A stretch of DNA of 33,220 nt from Streptomyces phyllanthi (GCF_009377205.1 NZ_VJZE01000053.1:1-33220); one strand, 5' to 3'; shown: positions 6,990 to 16,062, numbered from the stretch's first letter. The notes: generated by a model from the letters alone, not told the origin. Program-made: numbers and translations.

Positions 6990-9900
6990 CTAACGCTCCT
7001 GGTTGTAGGTGCTGTCAGGACCGAAGCCCTGGCCATTCGTTTCACTGCCTGCGTTGCGTCCCCGCTCGACACCGCGGCGCAGGTTGCTCAGCCTGCCCCG
7101 TACGTCCTCGGGGGCGCGGGAGACCTGTGGGCCTCCCTGCGGGGTTGTTGCGGCGGCCCCCTCGACCAGATTGGCCTTGGGTACCCGCCGCGGCAGGCCG
7201 GAGGAGGTGACCCCGCCCGCCTTGGGTTTCCGGAGCTGTGAGGCCTGCTGCCACCGCGAGTCGTTCGCGGAGCGCCAGTCACCGCCCTGTTCCTTGGGTG
7301 CCGGGGGCTCCTGTGTCACGGACTGCCGGTCGCCTGTGCCGTTCGCGGTGGTACCGCGGCGGGGCAGTCCGGCGTCGGTCAGATCGTGAACGGCGGAAGG
7401 GGCCGGTCCCGGACGCTCGAAGCCTACGCGGTCCGGCTCCTTCACGTCAGCGGCCTGCACGGATTCCGGTTCCGGAGGGTACTCGGACCGGTACGCGTTC
7501 TGGTAGCCGTTCTGCTGCGGCCAGTCGTCCTGATAGGACGGCTCCTGGAAGGACGTGAACGCCTCCGCGGCGGCGGGCTGCGGTGCCGTGTGCTCCTGCT
7601 GGGCCGGCTCCGCATACGTGGGCTCAGGGTAGCCGCCGTCCGAGGTGAAGTCCGCGCTCGGCGGGAAGTACGTCTCCTCGTACGACGCGCGCTGCGGCTC
7701 CTCGTACGCCGTCTGCTGGTCGTAGCCCGTCTGCTGGTTCGGGTACGCGGTCCGGCCGCTGTCGTAGCCGGTCTGCTGTGCCTCGAAGTCGTCGCCGTAC
7801 CTGGGGGACTCGATGGCATCCCGCTGGGCGGACTGGCCGTGGGCCTGGGCCTCCAGGGCCGCACGGCGCTCCTCACGCATCAGGGAGCGGCCCACGGGGT
7901 CCAGCTCGCGGATGTCGTTCGGGACCTCGGTGTAGCGGCTGTCGTCGAAGCCGAGCTCGGCGGCCGTACGCATCGGCTGCCCGGGCGACTCGAAGGAGTG
8001 CTGCTCCGGGATGATCTGCGAGACGGTGAACTCGTCGGCCTGCGGCTGGTGCTGGCCACCGCCACCGTGGGTGATCACGTCCGGGAGCATGACCAGCGAG
8101 GTCGTACCGGCCTGCTCGCCCGAGGGGCGCAGCTGGACGCGGATGCCGTGCCGGTCGGCGAGCCGGCCGACCACGAAGAGGCCCATGCGCTGGGAGATCG
8201 CGGCGTCCACGGTCGGCGGGTTGGCCAGCTTGTGGTTGATGTCCGCGAAGTCCTCGGCGGTGAGGCCGATGCCCTTGTCGTGGATCTCGATCATGATGCG
8301 GCCGTCGGGGAGACGGGTCGCGGTGACGCGGACCTTGGTCTGCGGCGAGGAGAACGTGGTGGCGTTCTCCAGGAGCTCGGCGAGCAGGTGCACGAGGTCG
8401 GTCACGGCGCGGCCGTGGATCTCGGCCTCGGGGACGCCGGAGAGCTCGATGCGCTCGTACTGCTCCACCTCGGAGGAGGCGGCGCGGAGCACGTCGACCA
8501 GCGGGACCGGCTGGTCCCAGCGGCGGCCGGGCTCCTCGCCGGCGAGGACCAGGAGGTTCTCGCCGTTGCGGCGCATACGGGTCGCCAGGTGGTCCAGCTT
8601 GAAGAGGTTCTCCAGCTGGTCCGGGTCGGCCTCGTTGTTCTCCAGGTCGGTGATCAGGGTCAGCTGGCCCTCGATCAGCGACTGGTTGCGGCGCGAGAGG
8701 TTGGTGAAGATCGCGTTGATGTTGCCCCGCAGGAGGGCCTGCTCGGCGGCGAGCCGGACGGCCTCGCGGTGGACCTGGTCGAAGGCGCGGGCGACCTCGC
8801 CGATCTCGTCCGTGGTGTTGATCGGGATGGGCGCGACCCGGGTGTCGACGCGGCCGGGGTCGGTGCGCGAGAGCTGGTCGACCAGCATCGGCAGGCGCTG
8901 CTCGGCGACCCCGAAGGCGGCGTTGCGCAGCTGGCGCATCGAGCGGCTCATCTGGCGGGCCATGAGGGAGGCGATGATGAACGCGGCGAGCAGGGCGAGG
9001 ATGACGATGGCGCCGTTGATGTAGGCGTCACGCTGGGCGTCCGAGGCGATCTGGCCGGCGTCGTCCACGGCGCGGTTGATCATCTCGGACTCCACCTCGC
9101 TGTATCCCTCGAACTTGAGGGTGGAGGCGGCCATCCAGGTGGCGGGGGTGATGCCCTTCTCGGCGAGCTGGGCGGGCGTCTGGCCGCTGCCGATCGCCTG
9201 GATCATGTTGTTCATGGAGGGCGGGGTCACGACGGTCTTGCCCTCGGCCTGGGCCTGCTGCGCGGCCTCGGCCAGCTGCTGCTTGCCCTCCTCGGTCTTC
9301 TGGTCCATGACCTGCTTGAGGCGGGCGGAGTCCTGCGCGGTACCGCCGGATATGTACTCCTGGACGGCGATGTTCTCCAGGTACGCGTACGAGGTGAAGG
9401 CGGTGACCTGTCGCGCGTAGATCTTTTCGTCGGTGCTGGGTTCGACCAGCAGGTGCATGCCGATGGAGCGCTGCAGGGAGGCGGCGCCCTTGGAGAGGGC
9501 GAGTGCGTACACCGTGCGGCCGTACGCGGTGATGTTGCCCGTGCCGAGGCCGAGTTCGTTCGAGAACTCCAGCAGGTAGTGCTCGACCGCGACGTAGCCC
9601 TCTTCGGTCTGCACCGGGTCCATCGACCGGGTGTACGCCGCCTGCCGGAGCTCTTCCAGCTTCGGTTCGGCGTCCTCCACCAGCTTCAGGCGGCGCTCGA
9701 GGCCCAGCCCGGACGGCATCCCGACGACTTCCTCGTGGAAGGCGTCGGCCTTCTCGTCGGTGAGGTCGCGTGCCTGCTGGACGGTCTCGTTGTCCCGGTC
9801 GCCCTTCAGCAGGGGCTCGGCGGAGACGTCGCGTTCGTTGAGGAGCGCCGTGGCGTACTCCTCGGCGGCGGCCACGATCTTCGCGACCTTCTCGGCGTCC

Positions 9901-10148
9901 CGTGCCTCCTGCCAGGTGTCGATCGAGCCCTTCACCTGGAAGCCGCCCATGACCAGGCCGACGACCACGGGTATGAGCAGGATCGCGTTCAGGCGGGTGG
10001 GCACGCGCCAGTTGCGCGGGGAGAGACGGCTGCCGCTGCGCGCGGACGCCGCCGGCTCCGGGTTGACTTGTGCGGGTGCCGCCCCGCGCGGCGGCGGGGT
10101 GAAGTTGCCCCGCGCCGACGGCTCGGGACTGCGCTTGCTTCGCCTCAC
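6990..10148 (-). CDS. cvnA2: Conservon sensor histidine kinase-like protein CvnA (second conservon)
   Basis: Membrane sensor with an ATPase/kinase-like core. The GTG at 10148 is chosen because the protein then starts with basic residues (RRSKRSPEP). Approximate domains from it: transmembrane helix 52-70, extracytoplasmic nitrate/nitrite-sensor-like helical region to about 375, second transmembrane helix 376-398, HAMP and coiled coil, an LDHLATRMRRN dimerisation segment, then HATPase with N-box HLLAELLENAT near 588 and G1 EIHDKGIGL near 628. From about 691 a tail of 360 residues is disordered and rich in Gln, Pro, Tyr and Glu, with QTGYD repeats. The end carries GGVTSSGLPRRVP and GPQVSRAPEDVRGRL. 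No response regulator is nearby; CvnB, C and D are the presumed partners. Its signal is unknown. Confidence 0.93.
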   Translation of the reverse strand: MRRSKRSPEPSARGNFTPPPRGAAPAQVNPEPAASARSGSRLSPRNWRVPTRLNAILLIPVVVGLVMGGFQVKGSIDTWQEARDAEKVAKIVAAAEEYATALLNERDVSAEPLLKGDRDNETVQQARDLTDEKADAFHEEVVGMPSGLGLERRLKLVEDAEPKLEELRQAAYTRSMDPVQTEEGYVAVEHYLLEFSNELGLGTGNITAYGRTVYALALSKGAASLQRSIGMHLLVEPSTDEKIYARQVTAFTSYAYLENIAVQEYISGGTAQDSARLKQVMDQKTEEGKQQLAEAAQQAQAEGKTVVTPPSMNNMIQAIGSGQTPAQLAEKGITPATWMAASTLKFEGYSEVESEMINRAVDDAGQIASDAQRDAYINGAIVILALLAAFIIASLMARQMSRSMRQLRNAAFGVAEQRLPMLVDQLSRTDPGRVDTRVAPIPINTTDEIGEVARAFDQVHREAVRLAAEQALLRGNINAIFTNLSRRNQSLIEGQLTLITDLENNEADPDQLENLFKLDHLATRMRRNGENLLVLAGEEPGRRWDQPVPLVDVLRAASSEVEQYERIELSGVPEAEIHGRAVTDLVHLLAELLENATTFSSPQTKVRVTATRLPDGRIMIEIHDKGIGLTAEDFADINHKLANPPTVDAAISQRMGLFVVGRLADRHGIRVQLRPSGEQAGTTSLVMLPDVITHGGGGQHQPQADEFTVSQIIPEQHSFESPGQPMRTAAELGFDDSRYTEVPNDIRELDPVGRSLMREERRAALEAQAHGQSAQRDAIESPRYGDDFEAQQTGYDSGRTAYPNQQTGYDQQTAYEEPQRASYEETYFPPSADFTSDGGYPEPTYAEPAQQEHTAPQPAAAEAFTSFQEPSYQDDWPQQNGYQNAYRSEYPPEPESVQAADVKEPDRVGFERPGPAPSAVHDLTDAGLPRRGTTANGTGDRQSVTQEPPAPKEQGGDWRSANDSRWQQASQLRKPKAGGVTSSGLPRRVPKANLVEGAAATTPQGGPQVSRAPEDVRGRLSNLRRGVERGRNAGSETNGQGFGPDSTYNQER

Positions 10149-10548
10149 TCGACCAACAACCTCTCGGCGCGGGCACCTACGTCGTGCCGCGGGTGACTCC
10201 AAAGCCCTAGTACGTTTTTGACTATTGGGCAGTTCAGGCATTCCAGCACGTCAGCCTGTGCAGTTCCAAACACAGGGAAGCAACGATTCCGCGTGATGTA
10301 AGTCCTAGATAAAACGGTCATAAAGAGCGAGCCGCGGCAAATGACGGGGCCAAGTTGGACGCAGTGGCACCGATCGACCGCGACGCGTGGCCGTACCACC
10401 CTATTTCTCTGTCGAAACGTTATGAACGCCGAAGCCGACCGTGTCAAACGACACAGCCGGCGCCGGTGTATCTACGACAACTGCCGTATGGCGCTGTCGA
10501 CTTGAGTGCTGTCCGGATACTAGTTCGGTACCGGGTGCGGCGTGCCCC
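10149..10548. other. 400-bp spacer between the two conservons
   Basis: No credible gene. It should hold the terminator of the upstream conservon (cvnD1 ends at 10549) and the promoter of cvnA2. The part nearest cvnA2 (about 10196-10330) is visibly more AT-rich than its surroundings. I could not find a convincing -35/-10 pair. A small inverted repeat GTGTC-AAAC-GACAC (10441-10454) is present, but no strong terminator hairpin was seen, so read-through from cvn1 into cvn2 is possible. Confidence 0.5.
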
Positions 10549-11124
10549 CTACCGCAGTCGTGCCATGAGCGCGTGCTCGACCAGTGTGATCAGCGCGCTC
10601 TTGGCGTCCGCGCGGTGGCGGGCGTCCGTCGTGATGATCGGGGTGTCGGGTCCGATCTGGAGCGCCTCACGGACCTCGTCGGGGGTGTACGGCTGGTGCC
10701 CTTCGAAGCCGTTCAGCGCGACGACGAAGGGCAGGCCGCTGTTCTCGAAGTAGTCGACGGCGGGGAAGCAGTCGGCGAGACGGCGGGTGTCCACCAGGAC
10801 GATGGCGCCGATCGCGCCGCGGACCAGGTCGTCCCACATGAACCAGAAGCGGTCCTGACCGGGCGTACCGAACAGGTACAGGATCAGGTCCTGGTCGAGC
10901 GTGATGCGGCCGAAGTCCATGGCCACCGTGGTGGTGGTCTTGTCCCCGGTGTGGGTGAGGTCGTCAATGCCCGCGCTCGCGGAGGTCATGACGGCCTCCG
11001 TGCGCAGCGGGTTGATCTCCGACACGGCGCCGACGAACGTGGTCTTGCCGACGCCGAAGCCGCCCGCGACCACGATCTTCGCCGAGGTGGTCGCCCGGCC
11101 CCCGTCAGAGCTTGCGAAGTCCAC
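10549..11124 (-). CDS. cvnD1: Conservon GTP-binding protein CvnD (first conservon)
   Basis: Paralogue of the GTPase ending at 5325. It has the same motifs: GGFGVGKTT P-loop, LFGTPGQDRFWFMW, degenerate NGFEG, and a C-terminal HALMARLR; 191 residues. The N-terminal linker differs (MDFASSDGGRA against MDFASSSGGPSRS), but the remainder is almost unchanged. A 174-bp stretch (10723-10896) is identical at every base to 5499-5672. The GTG start overlaps cvnC1 by 20 bp, exactly as in the other copy. The last gene of its operon. Confidence 0.93.
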   Translation of the reverse strand: MDFASSDGGRATTSAKIVVAGGFGVGKTTFVGAVSEINPLRTEAVMTSASAGIDDLTHTGDKTTTTVAMDFGRITLDQDLILYLFGTPGQDRFWFMWDDLVRGAIGAIVLVDTRRLADCFPAVDYFENSGLPFVVALNGFEGHQPYTPDEVREALQIGPDTPIITTDARHRADAKSALITLVEHALMARLR

Positions 11125-11503
11125 TGAGCACCCTTTCGAGCAGTGTCACGTCCGGGGCACCGCCGGCGTTGTCGTCGCCACCCGGCTGGTGGATCGCGAC
11201 GAGTCCGGCCTCGGCGAGGTCCGCGACGAGGATCCGTGCCACACCGAGTGGCATGGACAGCAGGGCCGACACCTCGGCCACCGACTTCACCTCACGGCAG
11301 AGGTGGCAGATGCGCTGGTGCTCGGGGAGCAGCCCCATGAGGGCCGCCGGGTCTGCCGTGGTGCTGATGAGCGCCTCGATGGCGAGCTGGTAGCGCGGCC
11401 GCGTCCGGCCACCGGTCATCGCGTACGGCCGTACCAGCGGCTGATCGCCCTCGTCCCCGTACGACGCTGCGTACGGATCATGAGAAGCGGTGGGCGGGGT
11501 CAT
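11105..11503 (-). CDS. cvnC1: Conservon DUF742 protein CvnC (first conservon)
   Basis: DUF742 component, 132 residues. The ATG at 11503 has a GGAGG five bases upstream. A short N-terminal segment of about 20 residues leads straight into LVRPYAMTGGRTRPRYQLAIEAL, so it lacks the long Gly/Pro linker of CvnC2. The two Cys of ICHLCRE and the helix-turn-helix-like segment SVAEVSALLSMPLGVARIL are kept. Synonymous differences from cvnC2 are frequent, unlike in cvnD. A gap of 100 bp separates it from cvnB1, and it overlaps cvnD1. Confidence 0.92.
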   Translation of the reverse strand: MTPPTASHDPYAASYGDEGDQPLVRPYAMTGGRTRPRYQLAIEALISTTADPAALMGLLPEHQRICHLCREVKSVAEVSALLSMPLGVARILVADLAEAGLVAIHQPGGDDNAGGAPDVTLLERVLSGLRKL

Positions 11504-11603
11504 GGATCCTCCGGGCGGGACAGCAAGTCGGTCAGTCGAGCCGTCTGACGGGGCCGGTGGGGGGACTGATGGCGGCCGGACGGTTTGGTGTTGTGGATCG
11601 GGG

Positions 11604-12026
11604 TCAGTGCAGCAGGCTGCCCTGCAGTTCGGCGCGGAGGTCGGGCGTGAGCACAGCGCCCGCGCGGTCGACGAGGAGCGCCATCTCGTAGCCGACTAGG
11701 CCGATGTCGCAGTCCGGGTGGGAGAGCACGGCCAGCGACGATCCGTCCGAGACGGACATCAGGAAGAGGAACCCGCGCTCCATCTCCACCACCGTCTGGG
11801 CCACGTTCCCGCCCTCGAAGATCCGGGAGGCCCCTGCGGTGAGGGAGGTGAGGCCGGAGGCGACGGCCGCGAGCTGATCGGCGCGGTCGCGCGGAAAGCC
11901 CTCGGACATCGCCAGAAGGAGTCCGTCGGCGGACACGACGACGGTGTGGGACACCCCGGGGGTGTTGTCCACGAAGTTGGTGATCAACCAGTTGAGGTTC
12001 TGTGCCGCTTGGCTCATCTGGCTCAA
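11604..12026 (-). CDS. cvnB1: Conservon roadblock/LC7 protein CvnB (first conservon)
   Basis: Roadblock/LC7 protein of about 140 residues, likely regulator or scaffold for CvnD. The start is ambiguous: a TTG at 12026 lies immediately after the cvnA stop and six bases past an AGGAG embedded in the last cvnA codons, while the ATG at 12017 gives MSQAAQNL but is 15 bases from that site. About nine residues differ from CvnB2, mostly in the middle (for example EGGNVAQ against EGGSVNQ). The same operon position as in the other conservon. Confidence 0.92.
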   Translation of the reverse strand: MSQMSQAAQNLNWLITNFVDNTPGVSHTVVVSADGLLLAMSEGFPRDRADQLAAVASGLTSLTAGASRIFEGGNVAQTVVEMERGFLFLMSVSDGSSLAVLSHPDCDIGLVGYEMALLVDRAGAVLTPDLRAELQGSLLH

Positions 12027-15000
12027 CTAACGCTCCTGCTGGTGAGTGGGGCTCGGGAAGCTGCCGGTCTGGCCGGTACCGGCCTGGCGACCCTGGGCGA
12101 TGCCCCGACGGAGATTGGTCAGCCGGCCGCGTACGTCATCGGGCGCACGCGAGACCTGCGGACCGGTTTGGTGCTGTTGCTGCTGAGCCGTGCCCGGCAC
12201 GAGGTTCGCGCGGGGGACCCGTCGCGGCAGGCCGGAGGTGGTGACCCCGCCCGCCGACGGCTGACGGACGCGCTCGGCCTGACGGACGAGCTCGTCGTTG
12301 GGGTTGGGACGCCAGGAGCCGGTGGCCGCCTGGGCGGCCGGAGCGGCGGCCGGGTGCCGGTCGGCCGCGGGGGCCTGCGACGGCCCGAAGCCGTTGCCCT
12401 GCCCGTGGCCGTTGCTCTGGCTCGGGGCGCCGCCGCTGCCGTTGGTGCTGCCCTGCTGGGCCTGACCGCCGCGGAACCAGTTGGTCTCCAGCGTGTCGTA
12501 CAGCGGCGTACGTCCGTCGCCGGGACCCGTCGCGGGCGGCAGGGCCTCGGGCTCCTGCGGCCGGGCGGGCTGCTGCTGCGGAGGCGCCGGGGGACGCTGC
12601 GGCATGGGCGGACGGGGCGCGCCGAAGCCGGCGCCGTTCACCTGGGGCCGCTCGAACTGGCCCGTGGACGAGGGGTCCTGAGGAGACCCGTAGCCCGGAG
12701 CGGGGAACTGACCGGTGTCCTGCGCGTTGCCGCGGCCCTGCGCCGGGAACCGGTCGGGGGACCCGGACGCACCGGAACCGCCGAAGACGTCCGGGCGGAC
12801 GAACTGTCCGGTGCCGTTCTGCGGCAGCGAGGCCCGCGGTCCGTCGAAGTCGGGACGCGGGAAACCGGAGGTGACCTCGGGGCCCTGGCGGTCGTCGACC
12901 CGGGGAATCTCCTCGGTCGAGCCCGGGCCCTGACGGCCGTCGAAGCGCGGCATCTGCGAGGTGGCGTCCGGCTCGTCGTGGCCGCGCGGCATGTCCAGCG
13001 AGGCGCGCACCGGCGGCTGCGCGTTCTCGTCGCTCCAGCTCGGCGTGCGCGGCTGCTGGTCGCCGCCGGGCAGCTCGGCACGCGGACCACCGCGCCCGGG
13101 CAGCTGCGGCCGGCGCCTGCCGGAACGTTCCTTGCGCTGCTTGGGAGGTACGGCGCCGGAGGAGCCGTCGGCCGAGGGCGCACCCTCACCGAAGCCGCCC
13201 TGGCGTGACGGGCTGAAGCTGTTGTCGCCGATCGAACCGCCCGGACGCAGCCCCGAGCCGCCGCCGGCGAAGCCGCCCTGGCGCCCGGAGTCGTCGAAGT
13301 TCTGCGGCCCACCGGTCCCGGCGGGCGACAGGCCCTGCGGGGCACCCGGCGCCTGACCGCCGAACATCCCGGCACCTGCGGGCGCGGGCCGGCCCTGCGG
13401 GGGAACCGAGGGACCGCCCTGCGGACCGCGGGGGCCACCGGGACCGCCCGGGCGGCCGCCCTGGTCGCTGCCGGGCAGCGCGGCCCGCGGACCCTGGCCG
13501 GCGCCGACCTGCCCGCGCTGCGGGGCGCCACCGAGGAGGCCTCCACCGGGGGCACCCGAGCCGAGCGAGCCCTGCTGGCCGGCCTGCCGACGGGCGGCGG
13601 CCGCACCGGCCGCGGCCTGCGCGGCGGCCGGACCACCGGTGGGACCGCCCGGACCCGGCTTGCCGGGGGTGGGCTTGTTGCCGCCCTGGGCGACATCGAC
13701 GGGCAGCATGACCAGCGCGGTCGTACCGCCGGAGTCGGAGGGGCGCAGCTGGATGCGGATGCCGTGGCGCTGCGAGAGGCGGCCGACCACGAACAGACCC
13801 ATACGGCGGGAGACGGAGACGTCCACGGTGGGCGGCGAGGCGAGCCGCTCGTTGATGGAGGCGAGGTCCTCGGGGGACAGACCGATACCGGTGTCGTGGA
13901 TCTCGATCAGCACACGGCCGTCGGGCAGCGCGTGACCGGTGACCTTGACCTTGGTCTGCGGCGAGGAGAACGAGGTGGCGTTCTCCAGCAGCTCGGCGAG
14001 CAGGTGCACGAGGTCGTTGACGACCCGGCCCGCGACCTCGGTGGCCGGGACCGAGGCCAGCTCGATGCGCTCGTACTGCTCCACCTCGGACGCGGCGGCG
14101 CGGAGCACGTCGACCAGCGGGACCGGACGGGTCCAGCGGCGGCCGGGTTCCTCACCGGCGAGAACGAGGAGGTTCTCACCGTTACGGCGCATGCGGGTGG
14201 CGAGGTGGTCGAGCTTGAAGAGCGAGGACAGCTGGTCCGGGTCGGCCTCGCGGGACTCGAGCTCGGAGATCAGCGACAGCTGGCGCTGGATCAGACCCTG
14301 GGAGCGGCGCGAGAGGTTGGTGAACATCGCGTTGACGTTGCCCCGCAGCAGGGCCTGCTCGGCGGCGAGGCGGACCGCCTCGCGGTGCACGTCGTCGAAG
14401 GCCGCGGCCACCTGGCCGATCTCGTCCTTCGAGTTCAGGCCGACCGACTCCACGGAGGTGTCGACGTCCTGCGGGTCGGACTCGGAGAGCTGCTTGACCA
14501 GCTCGGGCAGACGGTCCTGGGCGACCTTGGTCGCGGTGTCCTGCAGCCGGCGCAGCGAACGGATCATGGAGCGGGCCACGACGAAGGCGCCGACGAGGGA
14601 GATACCGAGGACGAGCAGGATCAGCGCACCCGAGATGATCGCTTCCTGCTCGGACTCGTTGCGCAGCTCGCGGGCGGTCTGCTCCATGTCCTCCAGGAGC
14701 GAGCCCTCGATCTTCTTCATCTGCTCGATCTTGACCGAGTCGTCGTCGACCCAGTCCTGGTACGAGCGCTTGTCCTGGGAACGCATGCCGTTCGAGTTCT
14801 TCAGCACGCGCTGCGCGTAGGTGTCGGCCGCCTCGATGGTGGCGTTGCCCTCGCTGATCGGCTTCGTCTCCTCCTCGGCGGCGTCCTTGCCGTAGATGGT
14901 GGCGAAGGTGTCGAGCGAGGAGTCCTCACTGGTCAGCGCCGAGAAGCCGTACTGCCGGTCGCTCTCGGAGAGGTTGCCGAAGTCGGTCTTGTTCGGGGGC

Positions 15001-15818
15001 AGCGCCGCGGCGATGGTCGCCCGCTGCACCGAGGCGTACTCCTTGGCGGTGGAGAACGCGGCGAGGGCACGCGTGCGCTGGATCATCTCCGGGTTGCTGG
15101 TGGCCTGCGCCATGTCCTGCGAGAGGTTCAGCAACTGGACGATGAGGCGGTGGTACGCCTCGACGGTGAGCGTGGAGTTCTTGGGGTCCTCGTACGCGTC
15201 GTTGCGGATCGTGCTGAGCCGGCCCAGCTCGGTCGCGATACCCACGAGGCTGTCGCGGACGCCCTTGAGCTGGCCCTCGGCGCTGGCGGCGTCGATCTCC
15301 TCGGTGGCCTTCAGGAACTGCCGCTGAGCCGTGTCCGTTTTATCGCGCTGGCCCTTGACCGTGAGGTCGCTGGGGTTGTCGCCGCTCGCGAGCGGGCCGG
15401 CCGACAGGTCGCGCTCCCGCTGGAGGGCGTCGGCGAGCTCGGTGGCCTGCTTGGTCATGTCGGTCAGCAGCCGCATGTTGTCGAGCTGCTGGATGTCGTC
15501 CACGTTGTCGCTGATGCGCAGCGCGCCGAGCGAGGTGGCGGCGACCACGGGCAGTGCCAGCAGCGACACCAGGCGCGTGGAGATGCGCCAGTTGCGCAGG
15601 GCTATTCGCGAGCCGCCGGTGCGAACCGGGCCGCTCTTCGGCTTGGCGGACGCCGTCGGGGGGCCGGACACACCGGGGCGCCCGGAGCGCTCACCGCCGT
15701 CACCGATCTCCGCCGGGCCCGGGTTCTGGGCGTGCTGGGGCGAGGAGCCGCGGTCGTTCCCGCCGTGCGGCTCCGACTCCGCCGAAGCGCTGCCATCCCT
15801 CTTGAAACGTCCCTGCAC
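12027..15818 (-). CDS. cvnA1: Conservon sensor histidine kinase-like protein CvnA (first conservon), long Pro/Gly-rich tail
   Basis: Membrane sensor of 1263 residues starting with GTG at 15818. A hydrophilic N-terminus of 80 residues precedes transmembrane helix 82-102. The extracytoplasmic nitrate/nitrite-sensor-like helical region runs to about 390, followed by a second transmembrane helix about 392-415, HAMP, the LDHLATRMRRN segment, and HATPase with N-box HLLAELLENAT near 603 and IEIHDTGIGL. From about 710 a tail of some 550 residues is extremely Pro/Gly/Gln-rich and surely disordered. It nevertheless ends with GGVTTSGLPRRVP, GPQVSRAPDDVRGRL and LRRG, shared with CvnA2. The sensor halves of the two CvnA proteins are clearly diverged, implying different signals. 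From memory, the cvn1 locus of S. coelicolor affects development and antibiotic production. Confidence 0.93.
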   Translation of the reverse strand: MQGRFKRDGSASAESEPHGGNDRGSSPQHAQNPGPAEIGDGGERSGRPGVSGPPTASAKPKSGPVRTGGSRIALRNWRISTRLVSLLALPVVAATSLGALRISDNVDDIQQLDNMRLLTDMTKQATELADALQRERDLSAGPLASGDNPSDLTVKGQRDKTDTAQRQFLKATEEIDAASAEGQLKGVRDSLVGIATELGRLSTIRNDAYEDPKNSTLTVEAYHRLIVQLLNLSQDMAQATSNPEMIQRTRALAAFSTAKEYASVQRATIAAALPPNKTDFGNLSESDRQYGFSALTSEDSSLDTFATIYGKDAAEEETKPISEGNATIEAADTYAQRVLKNSNGMRSQDKRSYQDWVDDDSVKIEQMKKIEGSLLEDMEQTARELRNESEQEAIISGALILLVLGISLVGAFVVARSMIRSLRRLQDTATKVAQDRLPELVKQLSESDPQDVDTSVESVGLNSKDEIGQVAAAFDDVHREAVRLAAEQALLRGNVNAMFTNLSRRSQGLIQRQLSLISELESREADPDQLSSLFKLDHLATRMRRNGENLLVLAGEEPGRRWTRPVPLVDVLRAAASEVEQYERIELASVPATEVAGRVVNDLVHLLAELLENATSFSSPQTKVKVTGHALPDGRVLIEIHDTGIGLSPEDLASINERLASPPTVDVSVSRRMGLFVVGRLSQRHGIRIQLRPSDSGGTTALVMLPVDVAQGGNKPTPGKPGPGGPTGGPAAAQAAAGAAAARRQAGQQGSLGSGAPGGGLLGGAPQRGQVGAGQGPRAALPGSDQGGRPGGPGGPRGPQGGPSVPPQGRPAPAGAGMFGGQAPGAPQGLSPAGTGGPQNFDDSGRQGGFAGGGSGLRPGGSIGDNSFSPSRQGGFGEGAPSADGSSGAVPPKQRKERSGRRRPQLPGRGGPRAELPGGDQQPRTPSWSDENAQPPVRASLDMPRGHDEPDATSQMPRFDGRQGPGSTEEIPRVDDRQGPEVTSGFPRPDFDGPRASLPQNGTGQFVRPDVFGGSGASGSPDRFPAQGRGNAQDTGQFPAPGYGSPQDPSSTGQFERPQVNGAGFGAPRPPMPQRPPAPPQQQPARPQEPEALPPATGPGDGRTPLYDTLETNWFRGGQAQQGSTNGSGGAPSQSNGHGQGNGFGPSQAPAADRHPAAAPAAQAATGSWRPNPNDELVRQAERVRQPSAGGVTTSGLPRRVPRANLVPGTAQQQQHQTGPQVSRAPDDVRGRLTNLRRGIAQGRQAGTGQTGSFPSPTHQQER

Positions 15819-16062
15819 TAGCGTCGCAACCTCTGGACCAGGCGCCTCCCCGCGTGAACGGCGAGACGGTGTCGGCGTGTCGGGGGCGCTCTGTGCGCGC
15901 TCCCGGATGGTCGTTGAGTGGACCGGCGCTGGCTCCCCTTCCCGCCGCTCCTTCAGGCGCTTCTCTGCGCCCCCTGTGCGCCGGGTCTACTCCCGCGGCG
16001 GTCCGTGGAATTCCAGCACAGTGCCGGACCTCCAACAAGGCCAACGGGTCACAGTTGTTCAT

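Noticed and set aside
7386..10196. 936-residue plus-strand frame opposite cvnA2
   Set aside because: Antisense shadow rich in Leu, Gly, Val and Arg; the minus-strand frame has transmembrane, HAMP and HATPase features.
12300..13700. Collagen-like domain in CvnA1
   Set aside because: Gly and Pro are abundant but there is no sustained Gly-X-Y period; disordered linker is the better description.
13764..15821. 685-residue plus-strand frame opposite cvnA1
   Set aside because: Same reason: codon-bias mirror of a real minus-strand gene.
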